From Gadus chalcogrammus (taxonomy: Eukaryota > Chordata > Actinopteri > Gadiformes > Gadidae): a stretch of DNA of 64,000 bases. Every line of letters starts with the position of its first letter. Positions within the stretch are counted from its first letter, which is position 1. Made by a program: the position numbers and the translations under genes. The stretch covers positions 3,551,813 to 3,615,812 of the forward strand of contig NC_079412.1 of the NCBI RefSeq assembly GCF_026213295.1. Direction: 5' to 3'. Below the pieces are notes generated by a model. It saw only the letters and a list, made by a program, of their open reading frames with translations, had not been told where the DNA came from and did not search any database. Positions 1-10,125 of this stretch are shown here, in pieces.

Positions 1-66
1 CGAAGGTGAAACTAACTTCAGCACTGTAGTGTAGTATGATAAATCCCTGTGTATATAATTCCATAC

Positions 67-317
67 CTGCAAGACAGTGGCTCGTGTCACGATGTAAAGT
101 CTGCTTTTGCCAACAGCTGTTTTTAGTTCCCTCACAGAACTAACATTCAATATCTTGATTTTGCGTCCTTTGCCTGTTCTTGCTAATTCAAACCCAACCA
201 AATTTAAGCTTATGCGAGGGTAGCTGTGACAAACAAAGCTGTTTAATTCCGCTAGACTCCAGTTTAACCCAATCTTTGAGTTTGTGCCGCTGTCTGCTGA
301 ATCTTGCACAGGTTCTC
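67..317 (-). CDS. internal exon (third visible) of unrecognised minus-strand gene
   Basis: On the minus strand a 251-bp open stretch is bounded by a good acceptor (TTTTTAG before 317) and a donor (GTATGG after 67). It reads 83 codons after a 2-base split codon and ends in phase 0. The peptide contains LNWSLAELNSF, ISLNLVGFELAR, KGRKIKILNV and KSRLYIVTRATVLQ. The split codon joins exactly to the exon at 2851-2970. From memory the style resembles the lineage-expanded teleost proteins near G2E3/HECT-type ligases, but this is not certain and no HECT domain is visible. The gene continues off the left edge. It could be a host gene or an old duplicated copy. Confidence 0.5.
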
Positions 318-698
318 CTAAAAATGGAAATGTAAACATCAGTATAATCCGTTTCTGGTGGCAAAATAACAGCCATTCGTTGCTAATAATATACACAAGA
401 TATTTCAGGAATCCTAGCAAACTGTTCTTATCGATCTTGCCCGGACTCCTACAATGTTCGAGAAGACAGTTTCAAAGACGATAAATTTCACAAACCAAAG
501 CTTCCAAACTGTGTTGTCATATTTTCAGAGATAATCATAGTGTTGCCAACCACCAACGTAGACCTGTATGACTGCCACAGTTAACCTATGATAAGTTGTG
601 CTTCTACAAAGTTTAAAGCTAAACAAAATGTGCATATGAAAAGAAAGAGCCTGGTTTCACTCCCAAGGGCATCACACAGTTGAGCCTCTGAACATAAT
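318..698. other. intron sequence, no gene seen
   Basis: The stretch lies between the minus-strand exon and the Harbinger insertion. Short ORFs on both strands lack recognisable motifs. Nothing functional is visible. Confidence 0.4.
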
Positions 699-922
699 GG
701 CCCTCATTTATCAAACGAACGTAGAAATGAGCGCAAATCTGAACGCATTATTCATCTTACGATAGGACCCACGTGAGATTTACGAAACCTTCGTATCACA
801 CCAATCCCAGCGTACGAAGGATCTTGGTGTTGATAAATACGGCGGCTGAGATCGATCGTAATTAACGTAACACGCCCATATAAAAGCACGTCTTCAGAAG
901 TCTCGCCCCTAACTTTTACGAC

Positions 923-1293
923 ATGGAGAAACGTCCAACGGTAAAATAGAGGAATTTTTCCGAGACCCAAATGGAGACGCTCGGGTCACTGGTGGATGCG
1001 AACCGTCTGGTTTTATTTGGTAGCCTAAAAGCTGGCATTAAAGGCCAGCAAAAGAATGCTATATGGAAGGAAATAACTGTTGCAGTGAATCGTGTTTCCA
1101 ATGTTCGTCGGGCTACGGAAGAGGTTTGTTAATTAAATTAATTAAATAATAAATTAAATGTACAACTTCTGTTATCCAGCTTAAAACATTTCACATATAT
1201 GCTATTGTTTGCATTCCGTTAATTCCGAATAAGGTGAAGAAAAAATGGTCCGACATGAAGCTCAGCACCAAAAAACGTGTTGCGGCTGTGTAG
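923..1293 (+). pseudogene. Harbinger Myb/SANT-like DNA-binding protein, broken
   Basis: Starting at ATG 923 the frame gives MEKRPTVK, then an in-frame TAG (947-949), then a helical Myb/SANT-type region with LVDANRLVLFGSLK and NAIWKEITVAVN. The frame runs to GAG at 1123, where GTTTGT makes a donor. An acceptor before 1234 restores the frame into VKKKWSDMKLSTKKRVAAV, the expected continuation of this trihelix-like domain, then TAG at 1291-1293. The family helps the Harbinger nuclease bind DNA and enter the nucleus. The early stop makes this copy non-functional as read. Confidence 0.75.
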
Positions 1294-1977
1294 CCGGCCA
1301 AGCAAGAAACGGGAGGAGGCCGGTGCAGTGCGACTGCAGCGTAACTCACCGAGATGACTCTGACCATGTAGTGCGCCCTGATGTAGACGATGCCCAACGT
1401 TGCTATTTTGGAAAATAAAAGAATCGTGCATGCCCCCAGGCCATCGGGCTACCATGTTCAGGATTGACATTCTGGCATCGCAAATAATCGGAACATTAAC
1501 TGAATGGTAGCTTTTGCGGTTGATGTACGCTTAATCATTAATAGATGGTTCATACGCACATGGGTACCTACAATCAACCGCACGAATCATATTTGGAAAC
1601 CTAGCAATAGCATAAAAATCCCGTTTGATTCCAGTTTGCTGATTGTTATTATATGGGAATTTAATATAACGTTTGGAGAGGGACATTATAGCTGCCAAAA
1701 CTGCTGGCATGGTTCGGCTAATACTTGGCTGGGAAATAGCAGACCTGTCCCCGATCTCCCGCTGCAAGATCCCGGTGGCCAAAAATCCCAAGGTAGAGCA
1801 AACCTGCACAGGTATTGCGTTTGATCGCCTAGTTTCTCGCCTTAACTGTGGCTCCAAAGCATTGCATAGCTCCATCAGGAGATGCCTTGGGAGACGAAAA
1901 CGACTCAAGAGCCATTCATCGCCCTCCTTAAAAGAATCGGCGCGGTCTCGAAAAACTCTCTCGTCTGTGCGTTGAGG
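1219..1977 (-). pseudogene. HARBI1-like Harbinger transposase, truncated
   Basis: The minus frame reads RVFRDRADSF, then SRFRLPRHLLMELCNALEP, SQPSISRTMPAVLAAI and FPNMIRAVDC, typical of the HARBI1 N-terminus and the first part of its DDE nuclease. A single in-frame TAA (1531-1533) interrupts the frame. It then resumes with SVNVPIICDARMSILNMVAR and WPGGMHDSFIF. Soon after, it runs into sequence antisense to the Myb gene, so the C-terminal catalytic part is deleted. One stop plus the terminal deletion make it inactive. Confidence 0.8.
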
Positions 1978-2396
1978 TCCTTAACAGAGCCAGATCTGCC
2001 ATCACTGAGACACGACCACCTATTTGGCAAAGCTCCTGTTAATAGACAGCTGAATGAACATTTCACCTGTCACATTCTAATTATTTTCATAGCAATGCTG
2101 TTTTTAATTAGGCCTGACTTGATTGTAATTGTTTGAACGGCTGGGCTAATTCAAATTTATTTAGTAATGAATACAGATGTTGAACATGAGCTAATTGTGC
2201 TGCACTATTCGTCATTGAAATACCTGTATGTTGCGCCAAAAAAACTTGCGTACACGAGCTCAGACCTGTCGTGAGATTTCATCGCAGCCTGCGCTCACGT
2301 TCAAATTGATAAATGCCAAGCTCAACGTTGAAATGAGCGTACGTCCATTTTACGCACGTTTTCTGTCGTACGCTCGTTTGATAAATGAGGGCCAAT

Positions 2397-2850
2397 ATGT
2401 GAAAGAACATTAACATATGATGTAGCTGAGCCTCTGAATGCACCACCCAGATCCTCACACTAAGCATAACCACCATTGACTAACTTTAGATAGCTGATGC
2501 AAAATGATTCATTGGGTGATATTCCTGGACACTTTAAAAAATGATGCCTTGGCATGACAAAGTGTTGGAAGGGCATAGGTGTATATATTAAAATGGCTAC
2601 ATGGAAACTTTTATGAAAATGCATTAAAGAGTAAACAGCTCTACAATATTTCTTTAAAACAAATGCTAAATGTATTTTAACAGTTCAATGTTTCCCAATG
2701 CATAGACAGTGTAACAAATGGGGCCAGACAGGGTAAAGTTAACATAGAATTCAAAAAAGCTTGTTCCATAGTTTTCTTGGCAAGAAGGTTGGATAATAAG
2801 GTGTTAAAGTAAATAACACTCAATTCTTATGTGCTTCAATCTTACATTAC
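2397..2850. other. intron sequence, no gene seen
   Basis: AT-rich intron of the minus-strand gene. The segment TGAGCCTCTGAA near 2430 repeats one at 681, just outside the other end of the Harbinger copy, so a short host repeat may pre-date the insertion. No other structure was seen. Confidence 0.35.
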
Positions 2851-2970
2851 CTAATCCAAGTTCAGCCATTTCAGCAAGTGTTTTTGTTGGGGGCAGAAGA
2901 TCACTATCTGGCCCTGGAAGGAGGAAAAGTTTTGCTTGGCAAAAAAGTTTTTCCCTGTGGCCACCAGATC
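2851..2970 (-). CDS. exon 2 of unrecognised minus-strand gene
   Basis: This 120-bp minus-strand exon lies between acceptor TGTTTACAG (before 2970) and donor GTAATG (after 2851). It encodes SGGHREKLFCQAKLFLLPG and LPPTKTLAEMAELGLG. It starts with two bases and ends with one base of split codons. These fit both the exon at 3918-4074 (ends phase 1) and the exon at 67-317 (starts with two bases). The phase agreement across three exons is the main reason to believe in the gene. The FxxAKxFLLPxP...L..AGLG-like pattern recalls fish G2E3-like paralogues, by inference only. Confidence 0.5.
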   Translation of the reverse strand, partial: DLVATGKNFFAKQNFSSFQGQIVIFCPQQKHLLKWLNLD

Positions 2971-3119
2971 CTGTAAACACAAATACATAACTGTCATCAG
3001 TCACTCTTGGCTAAATTCGACATGAATAATATGGACAATAATATACTAAATAAAAATATCCACATGAATGTACTGAGGGGTGTATAGGCATGCAGGCAGG
3101 GAGGGACTGACCCTGTGAT

Positions 3120-3830
3120 TCATCAAAAGCCCGGGCCGGGTCGGGCCGGGCCTTTGATCGAGCATTTGTGTTTTTATTCTATTTTTTATCATTGCTTTAT
3201 TGGCCTAATCTGAGGAGAAATCTATGCCATAAACAGAAATATTATAGGCCTTTATTACACGGGTCTTCTCAATGGCGTTGAACGCTCCGTTCACTTGCAT
3301 GGGTCCGGTAACCCCTGCGTCTTTGGTTGCTAAGCAACGCCTCGTCAACGTCTTTGGCAAACTATTTCTCTGCTGATCAACACTACGAATGCTGGCAACG
3401 AATTATACATTTTAAAAAAAGACACGCCGTGTGAAGTTATTTTTCGTTTTGGCAAGTAGCCGTGTAATAAGCGGGAGAATGTATAGAACGTCGCCGGTCA
3501 TAATCGAAAATAAGCCCCTTCAGGGCGAAGCAAGACACAGTTGATCACTGCGCGACGGTGTCCTGTTCGCCCTGTCGGGGCTTATTTTCCCGATAATGAC
3601 CGGCGTTCTATAGATTATGCCTTACATATATATTTAGCAGAATAGGCCTAAGTAACAAATGTGTACAAAGTTACACATGTATTAAAAAAAAAATGTCGGG
3701 TTGAAATCGGGCTCGGGCTCGGGCTCATAATTACAGTTAATGTGTCGGGCCGGGCCAGGCTCGGACAGAACATACACGGGCTTGGGCCGGGTTGGGCTTG
3801 ATTTTCTGGGCCCGATCTAAACTCTAAGCT
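3120..3830. repeat. GC-ended dispersed repeat (hAT-like) with internal foldback
   Basis: The stretch begins and ends in alternating GGGCC/GGGCTC blocks (3130-3160 and 3705-3815). Its body, from TCATTGCTTTATTGGCC to the second GC block, recurs at 30095-30618 inside another element. An internal inverted repeat at 3482-3612 (arms beginning TATAGAACGTCGCCGGTCAT) forms a hairpin of about 130 bp. The GC-rich ends resemble some fish hAT families, but I could not define clean termini or a target duplication. Confidence 0.5.
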
Positions 3831-3917
3831 GAATTAACGTTACACTTACATATGTATGAGGCTGTGAACGATAGTCAACCAAGAAAAACAAGATAGGTTA
3901 ATATATTTAACAGCTAC

Positions 3918-4074
3918 CCCGAACTCCAGGAACTTGACGGCGAAATAGTCTTCTTGTTGAAGAGAGTAATCGGGAATCCTCATTGCTCGCTGCCAGCTCC
4001 TGCCTGGCACGGGCCGCAGCGTTAAAAAGACGGTTAAAAACCCAGACTCCCTCGACCTCCGGCTGCTCTGACAT
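3918..4074 (-). CDS. candidate first coding exon of unrecognised minus-strand gene
   Basis: ATG at 4074 opens a frame beginning MSEQPEVEGVWVFNRLFNAA, followed by RQELAASNEDSRLLSSTRR. It runs 52 codons plus one base to a GGG|GTAGCT donor at 3917; without splicing it stops a few codons on. The phase-1 end matches the 2-base start of the exon at 2851-2970. The short Arg- and Ser-rich sequence has no domain I can name. The start is the first ATG of the frame. Confidence 0.4.
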
Positions 4075-4157
4075 GGTGAGCGATGTAATCAGTGAACACA
4101 GGTGAATTGTGTGAATGATGATTGAACGAGGAGCTGCTCCGCTCCCGCCTAAAGTAA

Positions 4158-4444
4158 ACGGTCCTATAATTTGTCATTACAGATATCTGAAACGTCATTA
4201 CAGATATCTGAAACGTCATTTCGCCTAGTCAAAACTCGAATTCAAGATATCTTTAATTCAGTTTCGCCTAGGCAGAATGAAAGTTAAAGATATCTAGATA
4301 TCTCTAATCAAAATTAATTTCAAGATATCTACAACTTGATAATAGATATCTACAATTCAATTACGACTATCCCTAACTCCAGTTAGAGATATCTACAACG
4401 TCCTTTTGACTAGTCATAACTCCAGTTAGAGATATCTACAACGT
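4158..4444. repeat. GATATC / CTAGTC palindrome repeat cluster
   Basis: About ten copies of AGATATCT-like palindromes recur every 18-40 bp, alternating with GACTAGTC or GCCTAGGC palindromes and joined by short spacers such as ACAACGT and AACTCCAGTT. It abuts an LTR fragment at 4445. There is no coding potential. Similar interspersed palindrome clusters occur in other fish genomes, but I do not know a function. Confidence 0.7.
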
Positions 4445-4567
4445 AATTGAGGGGTAAAACGGTCTGTCTAGTTACTGGACCAGATGAAATGAGACGGAGA
4501 GGTAATAAAGTCTGTCGGCACGAGGACCTTGGATTTATTAAGTAAAGTGGCAACGGTTATACAGAGT
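4445..4567 (-). mobile_element. LTR 3'-end fragment, inverted
   Basis: The reverse complement matches the last ~120 bp of the LTRs at 6717-7463 and 12887-13633, including the AATAAA region and the CCCCTCAATT end. Only this 3' portion is present. It is joined directly to the GATATC repeat, so it is a truncated relic of the same LTR family. Confidence 0.8.
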
Positions 4568-4759
4568 ATGAATATTGCCTTTCATGTTACAATGGCCTAT
4601 GCCATGGGTGAGCCAAGGGCACGATGCTTGAATAAATGGGTCACTACTCAAATATAAACAGCACATTGGAAATAGATGAATGCACTTTCAGATAGTATAT
4701 GACTACAGAATGTTCTGATTTAGATAATTAAGTAATTAGCCTATGAAACCGCAACTTAC

Positions 4760-5176
4760 CGGAGACAGATGGACAGGCGCTCCGCCGCTGATATGGAGCG
4801 CCTGTAGTTGGTGTCCTGACGGGAGATCCTGGCACCAACCCGCAGGTCATCGAACATGGCGACAGTCAAGCGCAAATACCGCTTGAACCGGCTGTCATCC
4901 AGGCGGAGTTCCTGGAGGAGGTGGTGAAACTCACCCAGCGCCTACGCATGATCTCATGCACCCAAACACGACGGTGTTTGGGTTTATTTCTCTCTTCCAA
5001 CTTCCACAACTCAAACAGCGCAGCGATGGTGGTGACCTTCATGTTTGTGGAGCTTTGGAAAGAGAATGAGCGGGAGAAAATGGGCGGGCTCATCTAGCCG
5101 CGTTGGAAGCGTTGAACCACCACACAATGATCAAGCGTCAGGTTAGGCGCGTAACGCGTTTGGTGTGGTCGCACCG
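4760..5176 (-). pseudogene. HARBI1-like transposase exon at end of a Harbinger (H3 family) copy
   Basis: The minus strand encodes KPKHRRVWVHEIMRRR. After a 1-base shift near 4955 it continues LGEFHHLLQELRLDDSRFKR, LTVAMFDDLRVGARISRQD and SAAERLSICLR, ending at a GTAAG donor (after 4760). This is the N-terminal exon typical of fish HARBI1-like transposases. The right terminus GGTGTGGTCGCACCG is followed by TAA at 5177-5179. The same terminus and KPKRRRVWV segment occur in the MITEs at 36928-40394 and 60626-61571, so this copy links those MITEs to a Harbinger parent. The left end was not found. Confidence 0.75.
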
Positions 5177-5213
5177 TAATAGTTACGTATTGTAACTCTA
5201 GATCAGGGGTATT

Positions 5214-6490
5214 CAACTAAAATTCTAATAGGTCCAGTTAGAGAAAATGTCCTCAGGCAAAGGTCCGGAACATCATAATGTCTAACTTGCGTTATGATTC
5301 AGTGCGATATTGAAGTAGCCTAGTAGTTGTAGCAACGTCTGCATGTAATCAACAACTGACTGTCAGGATGAACAATTCAATAACATTTCGACAATATTTA
5401 TTGTCACTTTTATACAATTATACTGAATAAGACTGAAGATATGTATTATTTAAGGAGGTTCAACTGACTCAACTGAAACTAATTTCTTCAAGGAAAAGAA
5501 GGGCTACATTTAAAATCAAAATGGTGAAAATCAATATAATAATAATCTTAAAATATCGATAAAATATATACTTTATTTTGAAAACTAAAATAAAGTATAG
5601 CAGCAGCTTGAGTTTCCCCTGTTTCTTTGTGAATGTTTTAACAGTTTCAACCAATTTCAAAAACAGATAGCAACACATCTTAACAATTGAACAGTTTTAG
5701 CTTCTCTTTCTTTCCCTCTTCTATCCAACTCCCCCACTCTCTGTTTCTCAGTGAGAGAACTAAGCTCTAGCTTGTCCTGCCAGGAGTTTAAATACCTAAT
5801 GGCCAGGTAGATGTCCTCTCCTCTTGAACTGGTCTTAAGGGGAGGTACACCTCTTCACAGAACTCTTTCTTTTCTTGGTTGAAGAACCTTAGATGAATTA
5901 ACAGCTGAGCATTGTCAGACACATCAATGAACTCATCTACAGCTAAGCCTACACACCTTATGAATGGCTTCATCCAGCTGGGCTAGCACATCCTGGGTTA
6001 AAATTTCACTTTTCTTTTCGGCTGTCTGCTGAAATGGGTATTTCCTTTATTTTGTTAAGGATCTTTTTTCTGTTTCCCCTCAAGTAAGGTTTCAGCTACT
6101 GCACTCATTGACGACCCCTACATCAGTAATTGGCTTTTTGTGTTGACCCAAAATCCAAGTGACTCTGAGGGAACATTTAAGTTGTTGGGCAGTGAATGAA
6201 TCGGTCAGGATCCGGTTGGATTGTTCATATTGGGCTCTGAGACTGCTTATTTTCTGTGACCGCAGTTCAGACCGTTGTGCTTTGTCTCATAGTGGCGTTT
6301 CATGTTGACACTTTTTTATGAGTGCCGCTGTCTCTGAGCATATGAGACAACCTGGTTTTGTGTTTCCAGTGGGAAGAATGAACATGAATGAGTCCGTCCA
6401 TTCTGGGTTGAAAGCTGTTTTCGCTGTCCAATGTTCTCTTCTTAGAGAGCGCCATGTGTAGTTATTTTTCTGTCTCCGGCTCACTTTGTC
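5214..6490 (-). mobile_element. Charlie-type hAT remnant
   Basis: The left terminus CAGGGGTATTCAACTAAAATTC at 5214 is a hAT-style end. The minus strand holds transposase fragments (next entry). The other terminus is not visible; the copy runs into a 23-bp tandem array and then the LTR at 6717, which may have replaced its end. Confidence 0.6.
5788..6484 (-). pseudogene. hAT (GTF2IRD2/ZBED-like) transposase fragments
   Basis: The 6484-6287 minus frame reads WTDSFMFILPTGNTKPGCLI, then CSETAALIKKCQHETPL, resembling the degenerate BED finger at the start of Charlie-type transposases (C-x2-C, then H). A second piece at 5973-5788 reads VDEFIDVSDNAQLLIHLRFF and NQEKKEFCEEVYLPL, the conserved stretch around the first catalytic Asp. 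The intervening coding sequence is lost or frameshifted. This is a dead gene. Confidence 0.65.
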
Positions 6491-6508
6491 TGCCTCTTTT
6501 CTGTCTCG

Positions 6509-6646
6509 CTGTATTTCTCACTCTTCTACCGCTGTATTACTGACTCTTCTCTCGCTATCTTTCTCACTTTTCTCCCGCTGTACTTCTCACTCTTCTCCCG
6601 CTGTCTTATCTGCCTTCTCCCGCTGTATTACTCACTCTTATCTGAC
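6509..6646. repeat. 23-bp tandem repeat, about six units
   Basis: Units of the form CTGTATTTCTCACTCTTCTCCCG repeat about six times with substitutions. The pyrimidine-rich array makes a spurious Ser-rich ORF on the plus strand. Confidence 0.7.
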
Positions 6647-6716
6647 TTCTTTCTCTGTCATCTCTCGGATGATCGCTCACTGTCTGCGCGCCACTGTTGG
6701 GCAAAATAACCTGCTG

Positions 6717-7463
6717 AGTACATCACATGTACATTATAAATATAGCTAACTCCTACCCTAGCCTGATGAGCACATCACATGGCAGACACATTACAATATA
6801 GTCAACTCTTGCTCTAACCCAACGAACACAAACATGATAATATATAGTCAGGTCAAGGCCAGAGCCGAAGGCCCCATTTCCCAGGCAAATGGTAGACACT
6901 CAGACAATGCACCAGTCATCCTCAAGAACGGGAGAGCCACATTAATTTATCACACAGGAGACACTTTGAAGCTCTCCCCCGTTAGAAGGAACCAAGAGAA
7001 ACACCTGCCCATACCAGGGGCCTGAGAGCCACATTAAATTATCACACACGAGACACTTCGGGGGGGCACTCCCCCGTTTTAATTTATCACACCGGAGACA
7101 CGAGGAGCTCTCCCCCGTAACGAAGCTCTCCCAGGGCCTGGGAGCCAAGGCCAAGCAAAAACACACAGAACCACACACACCTCAAACGCACACACCTCAT
7201 CGAGAGGAGGATACAGCATAAAACTGTATCACACAGGGACTCTTGACCTTCTTCTGAAGCAGACCTTCCACGGAGGCGAAGCTCCGGACGAACCATCAGC
7301 GCTGATTAGGGACTTAGACATATTCGATCTCTCACGCTTTATGACTCTGTATAACCGTTGCCACTTTACTTAATAAATCCAAGGTCCTCGTGCCGACAGA
7401 CTTTATTACCTCTCCGTCTCATTTCATCTGGTCCAGTAACTAGACAGACCGTTTTTCCCCTCA
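6717..7463 (+). mobile_element. LTR (copy A) of a tRNA-Trp-primed LTR element
   Basis: From AGTACATCACATG at 6717 to CCCCTCA at 7463 the sequence is repeated at 12887-13633 with one difference seen (T/C near 6752). It contains an AATAAA signal (7372-7377) near its 3' end and is followed three bases later by a primer site. The exact 5' end is uncertain: LTRs usually start with TG, and a TGTACATT lies 11 bp inside the shared block. Family not recognised; an endogenous retrovirus or Gypsy relative is possible. No gag/pol of this element is seen downstream. Confidence 0.75.
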
Positions 7464-7775
7464 ATTTGGTGACCCCGACGTGATCTTTCGTTGAATTGAA
7501 CCGCAACTGGGAAACGAGAGACGGAGAGCGGCACGACCTCGGGACCCCGGAGCACCGGACCGATTCCTGCAGTCTCACCTCGCGCGCGCCCAACAAAAGG
7601 TAGGCAGAACCTGTTGATAAAATCCAAACTCTGCATAGTTATATAGGAACCACATTAGGAGGTGAGACTGTGAGAGCGGTTCGCTACGGGATGTCTCGTG
7701 GGGACGAATAGGACTGCATCCCAGCATTTCCCCATAAAACCCGATTGACCTTGAACGCGTGACACATCGAATATC
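7464..7775 (+). other. primer-binding site and 5' leader of LTR element A
   Basis: TGGTGACCCCGACGTGAT at 7467-7484 is complementary to the 3' end of vertebrate tRNA-Trp including CCA, so it is a good minus-strand primer site. The leader up to 7612 is shared with copy B and contains AAAAG|GTAGGC near 7600, a plausible retroviral-type splice donor. From 7613 the two copies diverge. No ORF is seen. Confidence 0.75.
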
Positions 7776-7954
7776 GGCTCGTTGCATGGTGAAAGAATAC
7801 CCTCGAGACCATAGGGCCTATAAGAATCGGTCATAGTGATACAAGACTACCGATGGCCGAGTAATGGATGCCTGGGCCATGAGTGGAACCCAGAGGAAAA
7901 GAAAAAAAACTAGGCTCGTTGCATGGTGAAGGAAATACCCTCGAGACCCTAGGG

Positions 7955-8831
7955 CAGTCATACTCAAGTAGCGGCCCGCGGGCCTTTTGTGGCCCGCGGG
8001 GTGTCTATTAATGGCCCTCGAGCTGTTTTGAAAAGTTTTTTTAATTATTAAAAAAATAATAATAATAAATAAAAATAAAAAAACGTGCTGGGCGCTCTTA
8101 TTTTGAAACTGCGCGCCGCGATCTCAATACGAGGCTGGGGGTTGCAACGATAAACAGATAGCACTCCAGCCCACAGACCGCTCCAGCCCTCCCAAACTCG
8201 AGGCAGACAGTCCATCTCAGCAGCAGTCAAGGCCGATTTAGGGTCGTTTTAGACGCAGAGACGTAAGCACGTAATTTACACAAGGGACTTGTTTTAGACA
8301 AGTTTTGATTTACGGTTCCTTTAAGGTTCCTTAAGGATTGCGCGTGTTGCAAGGGGATTCTCCGCCAGAACAGTAGGGGGAGCAACGAACGAATCTGTGG
8401 GCGTGGAAGTGGAAATCGCTGGCTTGTTTATATTTATAATTATCATAATTCGTTCTTGTGTTTTCTTCTTCTCCTTCTTCAAAATTCTTCATTCGCTTCT
8501 GTCACAGCCTTTTAAAAATGGCGCTATTATGCTGTAAAACCAGAAATGTGAGACTCCTGAAAGGATGTGGTTAGCTGGCCAATCACAGTCTTTGCGAGCT
8601 GCGTAGGGCCGTAGTGTTTCAGTCGCATAGTCAGGAATTTTGGCCGACGCACTTAAGCACGTAAGGGGTAATATTTTACCGCGCAAGGGGGGGGTTATGT
8701 ATCTTACGTGCTTACGCGTTACGTCTAAAACAGAGCATATATCGGCCTCAGTCACACGTATAACGACCGGCCCCTTGAGTCACTGAAAAATTTTTTTGTG
8801 GCCCCTCATCATTTCTACTTGAGTACCCCTG
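7955..8831 (+). mobile_element. non-autonomous hAT, copy 1
   Basis: Termini are CAGTCATACTCAAGTAG and CTACTTGAGTACCCCTG. The 8-bp target duplication CCCTAGGG lies at 7947-7954 and 8832-8839. The 877-bp body has no transposase and contains another small transposon (8230-8748). It is nearly identical to, and inverted relative to, the copy at 9254-10125. Confidence 0.9.
8230..8748. mobile_element. small DNA transposon nested in hAT copy 1
   Basis: Inverted termini AGGCCGAT...ATCGGCCT, with subterminal homology (GTTTTAGACG, GTAAGCACGTAA), are flanked by CAGTCA on both sides (8224-8229 and 8749-8754). A 6-bp duplication does not fit hAT (8) or Harbinger (3), so the superfamily is left open. There is no transposase. 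Confidence 0.65.
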
Positions 8832-9253
8832 CCCTAGGGCCTATAAGAATCGGTCATAGTGATACAAGACTACCTATGGCCGAGTAATGGATGCCTGGGC
8901 CATGAGTGGAACCCAGAGGAAAAGAAAAAAAACTAGGCTTGTTGCATGGTGAAGGAAATACCCTCGAGACCCTAGGGCCTATAAGAATCGGTCATAGTGA
9001 TACAAGACTACCGATGGCTGAGTAATGGATGCCTGGGCCATGAGTGGAACCCAGAGGAAAAGAAAAAAAACTAGGCTTGTTGCATGGTGAAGGAAATACC
9101 CTCGAGACCCTAGGGCCTATAAGAATCGGTCATAGTGATACAAGACTACCGATGGCTGAGTAATGGATGCCTGGGCCATGAGTGGAACCCAGAGGAAAAG
9201 AAAAAAAACTAGGCTCGTTGCATGGTGAAGGAAATACCCTCGAGACCCTAGGG

Positions 9254-10125
9254 CAGGGGTACTCAAGTAGAAATGATGAGGGGCCACAAAAAATTTTTTC
9301 AGTGACTCAAGGGGCCGGTCGGTATACGTGTGACTGAGGCCGATATATGCTCTGTTTTAGACGTAACGCGTAAGCACGTAAGATACATAACCCCCCCTTG
9401 CGTGGTAAAATATCCCCCCTTACGTGCTTAAGTGCGTCGGCCAAAATTCCTGACTATGCGACTGAAACACTACGGCCCTACGCAGCTCGCAAAGACTGTG
9501 ATTGGCCAGCTAACCACATCCTTTCAGGAGTCTCACATTTCCGGTTTTACAGCATAATAGCGCCAATTTTAAAAGGCCGTGACAGAAGCTAATGAAGAAT
9601 TTTGAAGAAGGAGAAGAAGAAAACACAAGAACGAATTATGATAATTATAAATATAAACAAGCCAGCGATTTCCACTTCCACGCCCACAGATTCGTTCGTT
9701 GCTCCCCCTACTGTTCTGGCGGAGAATCCCCTTGCAACACGCACAATCCTTAAGGAACCTTAAAGGAACCGTAAATCAAAACTTGTCTAAAACAAGTCCC
9801 TTGTGTAAATTACGTGCTTACGTCTCTGCGTCTAAAACGACCCTAAATCGGCCTTGACTGCTGCTGAGATGGACTGTCTGCCTCGAGTTTGGGAGGGCTG
9901 GAGCGGTCTGTGGGCTGGAGTGCTATCTGTTTATCGTTGCAACCCCCAGCCTCGTATTGAGATCGCGGCGCGCGGTTTCAAAATAAGAGCGCCCAGCACG
10001 ATTTTTTTTTATTTTTTTTATTTTTTTTTTAATAATTTAAAAAACTTTTCAAAACAGCTCGAGGGCCATTAATAGACACCCCGCGGGCCACAAAAGGCCC
10101 GCGGGCCGCTACTTGAGTATGACTG
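9254..10125 (-). mobile_element. non-autonomous hAT, copy 2 (inverted)
   Basis: Termini are CAGGGGTACTCAAGTAG and CTACTTGAGTATGACTG, i.e. copy 1 turned around. Target duplication CCCTAGGG lies at 9246-9253 and 10126-10133. Differences from copy 1 are few and mostly in A/T runs. It also contains the nested small element. Confidence 0.9.
9337..9854. mobile_element. small DNA transposon nested in hAT copy 2
   Basis: Reverse-complement counterpart of 8230-8748, with TGACTG direct repeats at 9331-9336 and 9855-9860. Its presence in both hAT copies shows it was inside the parent hAT before that element spread here. Confidence 0.65.

Larger units (their letters stand above)
699..2393. mobile_element. 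PIF/Harbinger DNA transposon, decayed
   Basis: Terminal inverted repeats GGCCCTCATTTATCAAACG (from 699) and its complement (to 2393) bound the element. A 3-bp direct repeat AAT flanks it (696-698 and 2394-2396), the target-duplication length of this superfamily. It carries the two classical Harbinger genes in convergent arrangement: a Myb/SANT-like gene on plus and a HARBI1-type nuclease on minus. Both are broken. It sits inside an intron of the minus-strand gene. Confidence 0.85.
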
